64,000 nt of DNA, from positions 92,376 through 156,375 of the forward strand of contig NZ_JAGSPN010000012.1 of assembly GCF_018139685.1 (NCBI RefSeq), in the 5' to 3' direction. Of this stretch, positions 18,948-26,622 are shown in pieces. The translations under genes and the position numbers were made by a program. The notes under the pieces were generated by a model. The model was given only the letters and a program-made list of their open reading frames with translations, was not told the origin of the DNA and made no database searches. Every line of letters starts with the position of its first letter. The first letter of the stretch is position 1. This stretch comes from Cognatundibacterium luofuense (GTDB taxonomy: Bacteria; Pseudomonadota; Gammaproteobacteria; Burkholderiales; Burkholderiaceae_D).

Positions 18948-19473
18948 AAGGCGTCTCCGGATGTTGGTTTTATTCAGAATAGTGGAAAAAAGGGAATTAT
19001 CCACAGGAGATTATTGAAAAATGTTTGCATCAGAACCATTGGTGTTTTCCACAGCTGTGGAAAACACGTAGGGCAAAAAAGCAAAAAAATGGTGATGGAA
19101 ATACGCCGGTATACGCACAGAAAGCCGGAAAAGCGCGAAATAGTATGTTGCATTGAACAAAATTTATGCACCTATCGGTTTACATGTGATTTGTTCGATT
19201 CATGCTTGGATTTAAACGATTTATCCTTGATCTGCTTTTATCTTCAGAAGTTTTTTGTATATCAGTTTCTTTTTAGAAATATTCATTCTGCATCGCATAT
19301 AATCCATTTCCCCTGAAATTTAGTGATCAATCTGTATATCAAAGAACGATTTTTGTTCTGTCCGGTTTGCCGCTGAACGAGGGGAAAACAGGCAGGCGGG
19401 CGGCACGGTGCGGGGCATCCGTACAACAGTGTTGTTCAGCAGGCCACACAGCAAACACTGAGGATAAGCAAGA
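18948..19473. promoter_or_regulatory. AT-rich divergent control region between dctA and the TonB receptor
   Basis: No supported gene. The spacer holds the DnaA-box-like cluster described separately (18981-19067). It also holds a good -10 candidate, TATAAT at 19298-19303 on the plus strand, though no convincing -35 is in register. A small hairpin, AGAAC/GTTCT, lies in the predicted leader near 19343-19358. If that -10 is used the receptor mRNA has a leader of about 160 nt. GAGGA at about 19460 is the likely ribosome binding site of the receptor. Confidence 0.5.
18981..19067. promoter_or_regulatory. Cluster of DnaA-box-like sites including a 26-bp palindrome
   Basis: TTATCCACA at 18997-19005 is a perfect match to the strict DnaA box. 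At 19042-19067 there is a perfect palindrome with half-site GTGTTTTCCACAG; it contains two inverted TTTTCCACA sequences (19045-19053 plus strand, 19056-19064 minus strand), both fitting the relaxed TTWTNCACA consensus. A further near match (AGTGGAAAA, 18981-18989) reads on the minus strand. The cluster lies 34-120 bp upstream of the dctA start codon. It could be a DnaA-binding regulatory or titration site, or the palindrome may be an operator for another regulator. Confidence 0.5.
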
Positions 19474-22164
19474 ATGAAAACAATTCAGGAGAAATCCTGT
19501 GCCCGTGCAGTCCGCATCGCTTGCGGCCTGCTGGCTGGCGCAACCCTGCTGACTGCCCACGCGCAGGAAGCAGAAAAAGCACAACGTGTCGTCATTACCG
19601 GTTCCAACATTTCCCGTATCGACGTGGAAGGTCCTACTCCGGTAGAAGTCATCAAACGTGACGCCATTGAAAAAACCGGTGCAGGCACCGTGGCTGAACT
19701 GCTCAGCAAAATTCCTTCGATGTCGATTGCGCTGGATGGCACATCGACTTCCACTTTCGCCGGTGGTGCAGCCTCTGCGCAATTGCGCGGTCTGGACGCA
19801 AAATACGTTCTGGTTTTGCTGAACGGCCGCCGTCTGGCGAACTACGGTTTTTCTGACAATGCAGAAAACACCTTCGTTGATCTGAACAGCCTGCCGCTGG
19901 CAGCGATTGAATCGGTAGAAATTCTGCGTGACGGCGCGTCCGCGATTTACGGTTCTGACGCGGTGGCGGGTGTCATCAACTTCAAAACCCGTAAAAACTA
20001 TCAGGGCACAGAAATCAGTGCCAACGTCGGTCAGAATGAAAAAGGCGACGGCGGTTCTTACAACGTCAGCCTGACAGCCGGTTTCGGTGACATCGACAAA
20101 GATGGCCAGAACCTGTTGCTGACACTGGATGCATTCAAACGCACTCCGCTGTGGAACAACAAACACTCCTATTACGCGAATCCGGATCACCGTCAGTACG
20201 GTGGTTCTGATGGCCGCAGCACCAGCCTGTATCTGGGCAGCGTGCGCGACTTCGACAATGGCGAACCGGGTTATGCCATTCCGGGTTGCCGTGGCACCGT
20301 GGGCACCAGCGCCGGTACCGGCGATCAGGTTTGCTTCACCAGCCCTGTGAACCAGATTTCTCCGCATATCGAACGTCTGGGCGTTTCTGCGATTTACACC
20401 AAACAACTGAGCAACGGTAACGAACTGTTTGCCGAAGCCGGTGTGACCACCAGCAAAACCACGGTACAGCAAGGTTTCCCGCGCTTTAACAGCGCCTTCA
20501 TCGGCAACACCGCAGGTTCGACCAATCCTGGTCTGGCCGGTTTGCCTGGCCCAAGCGCAGACGGCAGTCTGGCAGGCTTCACCATGGGTGACCGTCTGCA
20601 GGTTTTCCGCGACATCTACGAAGCAGGCCGTTCTGAACAAGTGCTGGCCAGCGACACCGTACGTTTCGTCGGTGGCTGGCGCGGCACGATCGGTAAATGG
20701 GACAGCGAAGCAGCGATCAGCCTGAATCAGAACCATGTGACCGACACCACCAGCAAACAAGTACTGAAAGATGTGTCCAGTGCTTCCCTGCAGGCTGGCT
20801 TGCTTGGTCAGGCCGGTGGTTACGATCCGTTTGTATACTGGAATCCTGCCAGTGTTGTGAACCCGATGCTGACCACCACCGTGCGCAGCGCGACTTCGCG
20901 TCTGGGCATGCTGGAATGGAAAATGTCTAACCCTGAACTGTTTAACCTGGCTGGCGCACCGGTCGGTTTTGCATGGGGCGCACAATTCAGCCGCGAAACC
21001 ATCAACGACGTACCTGATCCGGTGATGGCAGCAGGCAATATCGCTAACTACGGTGCGGTATCGTCCAAAGCCAGCCGCAGTGTTGTTTCTGCTTACGGTG
21101 AATTCAATATTCCGGTTGCAAAAGATATCGAAGTACAAGCGGCACTGCGCGGCGATCACTACAACGATTTCGGTAACTCCGTGAATCCTAAACTGGCGAT
21201 TGCATGGCGTCCGACCAACACCGTCATGCTGCGTGCAGCGGCGACAACTTCGTTCAAAGCACCAACGCTGCCGGAAATCAATTCCACCACCACCGCGTAC
21301 ACCACGGTGGCTGACTGGGCGCGCTGCGGTCCGCTCGGTTATGTTGGTCCTAACTGCTCTTACAGCCCGAAAGCTTACCTGAAAGGTAATCCGGATCTGA
21401 AAGCAGAAAAAGCGAACAACTTCTCTGCCGGTATCGTTCTGCAACCGGTCAAAGATTTGTCCGTGGCGCTGGACTGGTACGCGATTTATCAGCGTGACAC
21501 CATTCAGGCACTGGATGCACAGTACCTGCTGGATAACGAAGACAAAATCGCCGGTTTCGCCGCGCTGATTGGCCGTGATCCGCGCAATGCAGCGCTGGAA
21601 GCGAAATACCCAGGTCTGAATAAAGGTCGTATCAACAACGTGACTTTGCCGTACATGAACGTTGGTAAGACACAGATTCAGGGTCTGGATCTGGATGCGA
21701 ACTACACGCTGAAACTGGCCGAATTCGGTAAAGTGAAATTCCGTGAAACACACAGCCACTTCCTGAGCTACAAGCAAAGCATCGCTCCGGGTCAGGACCC
21801 GACTTCCCGTCTGGACGGTGTGTATCATCCGAAATGGAGCAACTCTTTCCGTACTTCGTATGAATACAAACAATATGAAGCCGGTCTGACAGCGCGTACT
21901 TATGCCAGCACCAAAAACATCGATGATCCTACACACAGCCAGGATCCTGCTGTTACCAACAAACGTATTCCTTCCTACACCGTATGGGATCTGAACTTCA
22001 GTACCCGTCTGCGTGCAGGCTGGAGTGTTAACGTAGGTGTTAACAACCTGTTCGACAAAGGTGTTGTATACGCAAACGCAGCCAGCATCGATGCACCGGT
22101 ACAATCGAAGAGCGATCTGGTTGGCCGTTACATCTACGCGAACATGCGTTATGCATTCAAATAA
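19474..22164 (+). CDS. TonB-dependent outer-membrane receptor
   Basis: A large TonB-dependent receptor (896 residues) that would import a bulky ligand across the outer membrane using energy from TonB-ExbBD. It has a signal peptide (cleavage near AHAQ), a possible TonB box (QRVVITGS), a plug domain (TPVEVIKRDAIEKTGAGTVAELL, then LRGLDAKYVLVLLNGRRLANYG and ESVEILRDGASAIYGSDAVAGVINF) and a beta-barrel ending YIYANMRYAFK. The VITGSNISRID type N terminus belongs to a receptor group common in betaproteobacteria and xanthomonads; the ligand could be a carbohydrate, peptide or siderophore. Codon choice is strongly biased, consistent with high expression. The promoter region is shared with dctA and a terminator follows. 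Confidence 0.95.
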   Translation: MKTIQEKSCARAVRIACGLLAGATLLTAHAQEAEKAQRVVITGSNISRIDVEGPTPVEVIKRDAIEKTGAGTVAELLSKIPSMSIALDGTSTSTFAGGAASAQLRGLDAKYVLVLLNGRRLANYGFSDNAENTFVDLNSLPLAAIESVEILRDGASAIYGSDAVAGVINFKTRKNYQGTEISANVGQNEKGDGGSYNVSLTAGFGDIDKDGQNLLLTLDAFKRTPLWNNKHSYYANPDHRQYGGSDGRSTSLYLGSVRDFDNGEPGYAIPGCRGTVGTSAGTGDQVCFTSPVNQISPHIERLGVSAIYTKQLSNGNELFAEAGVTTSKTTVQQGFPRFNSAFIGNTAGSTNPGLAGLPGPSADGSLAGFTMGDRLQVFRDIYEAGRSEQVLASDTVRFVGGWRGTIGKWDSEAAISLNQNHVTDTTSKQVLKDVSSASLQAGLLGQAGGYDPFVYWNPASVVNPMLTTTVRSATSRLGMLEWKMSNPELFNLAGAPVGFAWGAQFSRETINDVPDPVMAAGNIANYGAVSSKASRSVVSAYGEFNIPVAKDIEVQAALRGDHYNDFGNSVNPKLAIAWRPTNTVMLRAAATTSFKAPTLPEINSTTTAYTTVADWARCGPLGYVGPNCSYSPKAYLKGNPDLKAEKANNFSAGIVLQPVKDLSVALDWYAIYQRDTIQALDAQYLLDNEDKIAGFAALIGRDPRNAALEAKYPGLNKGRINNVTLPYMNVGKTQIQGLDLDANYTLKLAEFGKVKFRETHSHFLSYKQSIAPGQDPTSRLDGVYHPKWSNSFRTSYEYKQYEAGLTARTYASTKNIDDPTHSQDPAVTNKRIPSYTVWDLNFSTRLRAGWSVNVGVNNLFDKGVVYANAASIDAPVQSKSDLVGRYIYANMRYAFK

Positions 22165-22253
22165 TCCCGTCTGAAAAAATCGGGATGATTTGATGCGGTG
22201 ACACACTGCGCAGTGCTGGCTACCAGCGTCTGCGCAGACTCACCGGAAAACAA

Positions 22254-22288
22254 AAAAGGGATGCTGTCACGGCATCCCTTTTGTTTTT
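22254..22288 (+). terminator. Intrinsic terminator after the TonB receptor
   Basis: A strong hairpin with 11-bp perfect arms (AAAAGGGATGC / GCATCCCTTTT), a 7-base loop and a T-rich tail. The A-rich 5' arm suggests it can act in both directions. Confidence 0.9.
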
Positions 22289-22320
22289 TCGCGTATTTCT
22301 TTCACGGAACTGGCCGTGCA

Positions 22321-22428
22321 TTGTGCAGAGATCCGCATCCGCCATTTCCGGAGCCCCGGACTTTCTGCCGACGACCGCCGGATCGCTGTGCAGAACACCG
22401 CATTTGAGGCTGAAAACGGCTTTCAGAG
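22321..22428 (-). repeat. Dispersed intergenic repeat, copy D (reverse orientation)
   Basis: Read on the minus strand this copy begins CTGAAAGCCGTTTTCAGCC, continues through ATGCGGTGTTCTGCACAGCG and GTCGTCGGCAGAAAGTCC, and ends TCTGCACAA. Its 5' part matches copy B most closely. It lies between convergent genes, 3' of the hypothetical membrane protein at 22464. Together with copy B it brackets that gene in inverted orientation. Confidence 0.8.
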
Positions 22429-22463
22429 GCTGATAAGCAGCCTGCTGGTCATGTCTTGCTCAG

Positions 22464-23102
22464 TCAGTGCAGTTGCGGTGCTTTCACACCGTGTGTCATG
22501 GAGAAATGCTGTAACTGATCAACGATGTGCGGGTTGGAGACCGGTACGCTGATCACACTGTTCTGGGTATGTTTGAGCCAGAATTTCACATGGCCGTTTT
22601 CCGGACGGCTGAATACCATTTTGCGCAGCAGGCCGAATACGGTGGTGCCGGTGGCGAGGCCGATGGCGGCTTTTTTTGCCAGTGCGGCGGCGTCGCCCTG
22701 CCCGCTCAGTGCCTTCATCAGTTCGTTGGCGGGATAATGCATTTCCCAGTGCAGGATATCGTCCGGCGTGGCTGTGGTGCGGCGCTGGCCGTCGATCAGG
22801 TAAATGGTTTTTTGGGCGTAGTTCAGTGCAATCGCGCTGCCGTCGCAGACATCGACGCAGGTTTCGTCGCTGACTTGTGAAAACTGGCTGATTTCCGACA
22901 ACATTTGCCGGCGCTCCCGCTGGCGCGTGGTCAGGGCGCGATACACGAAATACACAAAGCCGAAGAAAAACGGGTAAGACAAAAAGTTCAGCACGGACTG
23001 CGGCAAAGGCAGCCAGTTCAGCAGCCAGTATGCGGCGATGGCAATCAGAATCACGCGTAACAGCGGACGTTTAGCCAGGGCATTTTGCAGGGTGGTGATC
23101 AT
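22464..23102 (-). CDS. Hypothetical membrane protein
   Basis: A 212-residue protein I do not recognise. It has a strongly basic N-terminal tail, two hydrophobic segments (about residues 16-34 and 36-56) and then a soluble domain. That domain contains a beta-type segment (CVDVCDGSAIALNYAQKTIYLID), a glycine/alanine-rich segment (AAIGLATGTTVFGLLRKMVF), and a C-terminal strand region (VKFWLKHTQNSVISVPVSN). No catalytic motif is visible. The gene is flanked by two inverted copies of the dispersed repeat (D at 22321, B at 23268). The ribosome binding site is weak. The frame has clear coding character and no better alternative on the other strand. Confidence 0.65.
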   Translation of the reverse strand: MITTLQNALAKRPLLRVILIAIAAYWLLNWLPLPQSVLNFLSYPFFFGFVYFVYRALTTRQRERRQMLSEISQFSQVSDETCVDVCDGSAIALNYAQKTIYLIDGQRRTTATPDDILHWEMHYPANELMKALSGQGDAAALAKKAAIGLATGTTVFGLLRKMVFSRPENGHVKFWLKHTQNSVISVPVSNPHIVDQLQHFSMTHGVKAPQLH

Positions 23103-23267
23103 GATCAGCTCGCGGAATCAGGTTGTCATTACAACCAGTCATGATAGAACGGAATGCGAATATGTCAGCTGAATAAGATGTCGAAATTGTAATGAGACGT
23201 TACGGCTGATACAGAGCGGATGCATCCGGGCTGAGTACGGGTGTCAGCGCGGGCGACGGGCGGGCCG

Positions 23268-23373
23268 CTGAAAGCCGTTTTCGGGCTCAAATGCGGTGTT
23301 CAGCATAGCGATCCGGCTGTCGTCGGCAGAAAGTCCGGCTCTGCGGAATAGCCGGATGACGATGTCTGCACAG
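23268..23373 (+). repeat. Dispersed intergenic repeat, copy B
   Basis: Starts CTGAAAGCCGTTTTCGGG, contains the core ATGCGGTGTTCAGCATAGCG and GTCGTCGGCAGAAAGTCC, and ends GATGACGATGTCTGCACAG. It lies in the 345-bp spacer between the hypothetical membrane protein (its 5' side) and the MocR-type gene (its 3' side). The rest of this spacer shows no supported gene; its right end holds two DnaA-box-like sites. Confidence 0.8.
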
Positions 23374-23397
23374 TGGATAATGTCAGCCTTATCCACA
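23372..23397. promoter_or_regulatory. Inverted pair of DnaA-box-like sites
   Basis: TTATCCACA at 23389-23397 is a perfect DnaA box, and AGTGGATAA at 23372-23380 is a one-mismatch box on the opposite strand, 8 bases away. The pair abuts the right end of repeat copy B. Function is unknown; the sequence may be chance or part of a DnaA-binding site. Confidence 0.35.
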
Positions 23398-23447
23398 GCG
23401 ACGCCTTCGCCGCTGTGGTTCAGTTGCCGTAGTTTGGTCGCCGTGGC

Positions 23448-24896
23448 TCAGGCGGCGCGGCGTTTTTGCTGGTTGGCGATGATGTGGCCCAGCGTGCGCA
23501 TCGCATCGTCCAGTTTGTCGGAATACGGTGCGCCGCAATTGATGCGCAGGAAGTGATCGAAGCGGTTGGAATTCGAATACAGCAGGCCGGGCGAGATCAG
23601 GATATCGCGCTCCAGCGCTGCATCAAACACCGCTTGTGATGAGCATTCCGGCGGCATTTCCACCCACAGCGATACACCGCCGTCCGGCATGCTGAGGCGG
23701 GTTTCCGGCGGAAAATACGCGGCCACCGCTTCCGCCATTTTGTCGCGCTGCTGCTGCAAATGCTGACGCAGGCGACGCATATGGCGTTCGTAATGGGTCG
23801 ATTGTAAGAAGCTCGCCATCATGCGCTGCGATAACTCTTCGTTGTAACGGGTTTGCGCGTATTTGAACATGCTGACCCGCGCCTGCCAGCGCCCTGCCAG
23901 CATCCAGCCGATACGCAGACCGGGCGCGATGATTTTGTGCAGCGAGGCACAGTAAATCACATTGCCGGTTTTATCCCAGTGCTTGATCGCGGTCGGAATT
24001 TTGTCGCCATTGGTCAGCGCGCTGTATGAGTCATCTTCAATCAGCGGAATCTGATGCTGCTCGCACAGATGCAGTAAGCGTTGCTTATGGCTGTCCGGCA
24101 TGATGCTGCCCAGCGGATTCTGCAAATGCGGCACCACCACCACCGCTTTGATATTCGGATAGGTTTGCATCGCCAGTTCCAGCGCTTCAATCGAAATGCC
24201 GGTATGCGGGCTGGTCGGAATTTCCAGTGCTTTCAACCCCAGACTTTCCAGCACTTGCAGCAAGCCGTAAAAGGTCGGCGATTCCACCGCAATCACATCG
24301 CCCGGATGTGCGACGGCGCGCAGCGCCAGATTCAGCGCTTCGATACAGCCGTGGGTAATCACCACTTCACTGGCGGCGGTGCTGATGCCGACATCCAGCG
24401 CACGTTTGGCCAGCGCCGCGCGTAATTCCGGATTGCCGCCCGGCGAAATCGCCTTAGTCAGCAGCGTAGGATGCTGGCGCAGCAGGCTGGTGGCTAACTG
24501 ACGCAATTGCTGATGCGGATACAGTTCCGGCGCACCGGTCGCACGCGCCAGATTGACGCTGACTTTGCGCTGCCCTTTGGCGATGATGGCCGAGACTTTT
24601 TCATGGATACCGACATACTGGGCCGGATCAATCTGGCGCACCGTTGCCGGTTCTGCCGCCGGTGCCAGCACCGTTAAACGGCGCGGGGTGCGGATGAAAT
24701 AGCCGGAACGCGGTCGCGCTTCCAGCCAGCCCTGGGCTTCCAGCCAGCGGCACAGTTGCAGGGCGGTCGACAGGCTGACTTCATGCTGCTGCATCAGTCT
24801 GCGCACCGATGGCATGCGTTCGCCGGGACGCAGGGTGCCGGACTGTATCGCACTCAGATAATGTTCCGCTAACTGGCGGTATAAAGGCGTGTTCAT
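23448..24896 (-). CDS. MocR/PdxR-type GntR regulator with aminotransferase domain
   Basis: A PLP-dependent transcription regulator. The N-terminal GntR winged helix spans about residues 1-70 (LYRQLAEHYLSAIQSGTLRPGERMPSVRRL; then SRSGYF-like PRSGYFI). The rest is a type-I aminotransferase fold. The PLP lysine is in SLHKIIAPGLRIGW, with a PHLQNPLG-type segment and YSALT nearby. Members sense amino acid, vitamin B6 or GABA-like ligands and commonly control a divergent gene. The ATG at 24896 opens directly on the GntR domain; AGGAG is 13 bp away, so spacing is long. A small gene lies divergently at 25074, with 177 bp between starts. Confidence 0.9.
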   Translation of the reverse strand: MNTPLYRQLAEHYLSAIQSGTLRPGERMPSVRRLMQQHEVSLSTALQLCRWLEAQGWLEARPRSGYFIRTPRRLTVLAPAAEPATVRQIDPAQYVGIHEKVSAIIAKGQRKVSVNLARATGAPELYPHQQLRQLATSLLRQHPTLLTKAISPGGNPELRAALAKRALDVGISTAASEVVITHGCIEALNLALRAVAHPGDVIAVESPTFYGLLQVLESLGLKALEIPTSPHTGISIEALELAMQTYPNIKAVVVVPHLQNPLGSIMPDSHKQRLLHLCEQHQIPLIEDDSYSALTNGDKIPTAIKHWDKTGNVIYCASLHKIIAPGLRIGWMLAGRWQARVSMFKYAQTRYNEELSQRMMASFLQSTHYERHMRRLRQHLQQQRDKMAEAVAAYFPPETRLSMPDGGVSLWVEMPPECSSQAVFDAALERDILISPGLLYSNSNRFDHFLRINCGAPYSDKLDDAMRTLGHIIANQQKRRAA

Positions 24897-25073
24897 GCGT
24901 GTATCTTGCTCCTGCCGGGTCAGACTCACCAAGATACAGTTATCACAAAAAAAAGCAATAACAGATGCAAAATCCCGGATGTGCTGCGATACAGAGCGTA
25001 AGACTCTGTGTCTGTTGTGGTGGGTTGGAGGCTTCTATCATGTGCTGCATACAGGCTCACCGGGAGAAACCAC

Positions 25074-25403
25074 ATGGAGCAATTGCAGCTGGGGCCACGC
25101 CAGTGCTGGTATGGCTATCTGGAAAAAGGTTGTCTGATCCGCGCAGGGCAGGGCGTTTGCCGTCTGCGTAATCTGAGCGCGGAAACGGACGGAATGGCTT
25201 ATTTTGCCTGCATACGGCCGGATCAGCCGCATCTGGTATTCCGTTCCGGCTGGATGATGCTGGAGCCTGACGGCGCACAGCGTTGCCAGCTGACGATGCG
25301 TTATCCGTGCGCGTTCTGGCTGCGCTGGTCACCGCTGGTCTGGCTCAGAGGACGCTTGCAGCAATTCCGCCTGCGCTGGCGCTTAAAGCAGCACCGGATT
25401 TAA
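25074..25403 (+). CDS. Small hypothetical protein divergent from the MocR-type regulator
   Basis: A 109-residue protein, unrecognised. It opens MEQLQLGPRQCWYGYLEKG and is rich in tryptophan, arginine and leucine. The C-terminal third (FWLRWSPLVWLRGRLQQFRLRWRLKQHR) is amphipathic and very basic and could lie on a membrane or bind nucleic acid. The N-terminal part could be a small beta-barrel of DUF2917-like type, but I am not sure. GGGAG is 7-8 bp before the ATG at 25074. Its stop overlaps the stop of the convergent gene at 25400. Placement suggests it is a target of the MocR-type regulator. Confidence 0.55.
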   Translation: MEQLQLGPRQCWYGYLEKGCLIRAGQGVCRLRNLSAETDGMAYFACIRPDQPHLVFRSGWMMLEPDGAQRCQLTMRYPCAFWLRWSPLVWLRGRLQQFRLRWRLKQHRI

Positions 25404-26257
25404 CCGAAGAACTCTTTGATCAGGAAGGCTTCCAGTTGCGCGCTGTCTTCCTTACGCGCCGACAGAGTGATGACTTTCCCCATACGGCGCGATTCCCAGC
25501 GGAAGTCGCCCTGATAGTGTTCACGGATCAGATCAATCATACGGCGTACCATCGCCAGTTCCACATTGCCGCCCAGACCGGCATCGACTTCAATCACTTG
25601 CTGAATCTTACGGTTGGAATTCGCTTTCCAGCCATTGAAGGCAAAGCGGCCTACGCGGGTGGATTTGTCCAGCACCTGAAACACGCCGCTGGTGCCATCA
25701 TCACCGGCAGCCTGACGCATGCTGCGGCGGATATTTGCTTCCGCAATTTCCTGTGCTGACATCGGGCGTGAACCCTGGCTGGCGGCCTGATTTTCTTTTG
25801 CGGCACTGTCTTCGGCGGCTTTACGTTTTTCGCGTGCGGCGTTCAGCATCGCCAGCATATCGGTGGCCGGTGCCGGTTCTGCCGGCGGTGGCGGGGGAGC
25901 CTGTACAACGGAAGGCTGCTCAGTCACGGCAGGCACCGGTGATGGTTTAGTGACAGACGGGGTGCGTGGCGCCGGTTTCGGTGCTTTCGGACGTGGCGCG
26001 GCTTTCTGCTTTTCAGGCTGGCTCAGTTTCGCCATGGTTTGCTTATCCAGCAGCAGCGTCACCGCGCGCGAACCGGCGTCGTCGCCTTTTTTCTTGATCT
26101 GTTCCAGATGCTGATTCAGCAAAAAGTACAGCAGTACTGCATGCATCAGCACGACCAGCAAAATGCCGCTCAGACTGGCCGGGCGAAAACGGATATGCAG
26201 ATGGATTTCACCCGGAAGTGTGACTTCCTGTTCGTTTTTTTCAATACTGAACTTCAT
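25400..26257 (-). CDS. Proline-rich membrane-anchored protein, TonB-like in layout
   Basis: A 285-residue protein with one membrane helix near residues 29-48 (ASLSGILLVVLMHAVLLYFLL), then an alanine/lysine/proline-rich linker (KAAPRPKAPKPAPRTPSV through PPPPPAEPAP) and a C-terminal domain of about 110 residues. The layout (anchor, rigid Pro-rich spacer, periplasmic domain) resembles TonB, but the C-terminal segment (GRFAFNGWKANSNRKIQQVIEVDAG; then VELAMVRRMIDLIREHYQGDFRWESRRMGKVITLS) does not show TonB motifs that I recognise. I cannot name it. It may span the periplasm. The gene overlaps the end of the convergent small gene by 4 bp. Confidence 0.6.
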   Translation of the reverse strand: MKFSIEKNEQEVTLPGEIHLHIRFRPASLSGILLVVLMHAVLLYFLLNQHLEQIKKKGDDAGSRAVTLLLDKQTMAKLSQPEKQKAAPRPKAPKPAPRTPSVTKPSPVPAVTEQPSVVQAPPPPPAEPAPATDMLAMLNAAREKRKAAEDSAAKENQAASQGSRPMSAQEIAEANIRRSMRQAAGDDGTSGVFQVLDKSTRVGRFAFNGWKANSNRKIQQVIEVDAGLGGNVELAMVRRMIDLIREHYQGDFRWESRRMGKVITLSARKEDSAQLEAFLIKEFFG

Positions 26258-26622
26258 GTACGGGTTTCAAAAAGACTCATCAGATCACGCAAAGCCACAG
26301 GCAAATGCAAAGACGTCAAGGATACTGCATCCGCTGCCTGCCTCTGTAACAAAGCGTGGATTCTGCGGAAAAAAAAGTGCAGGGCGGTAAGTTGCCGTTT
26401 TGGTATCGTAAGATGCTACTTCTTGTCGCAAGTTGCCGTTAAATGTGTAACAAATGTTTACCTTTGAAATATGATAAGTCATTGTTTTTAAACGATAAAG
26501 AGATTTTTTTCAGAATAATCAGAGACAGCTTTCCGGCTTCTGCTACAGAGCCGTCATAGGAATGGCGGGGTATTTCCACTATCCTCTGCAGTCATCCGGT
26601 ATGCATATTTATTGAGGCAATG
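26258..26622. other. Intergenic region before the DUF1800 gene
   Basis: A 365-bp divergent spacer. It contains two copies of AAGTTGCCGTT (near 26390 and 26430) as a direct repeat with about 40-bp period, and an AT-rich stretch at 26440-26515 that may hold a promoter. No gene seen. Confidence 0.35.

Noticed and set aside
18948-19473. Chromosomal replication origin
   Set aside because: DnaA-box-like sites are present, but no dnaA, dnaN, gyrB, rpmH or parAB genes are near and boxes are few.
19339-22206. A 955-codon open frame on the minus strand opposite the TonB receptor
   Set aside because: It mirrors the strongly codon-biased receptor gene, its translation is low-complexity and Arg/Thr/Val-rich with no domain, and the plus strand has clear receptor motifs.
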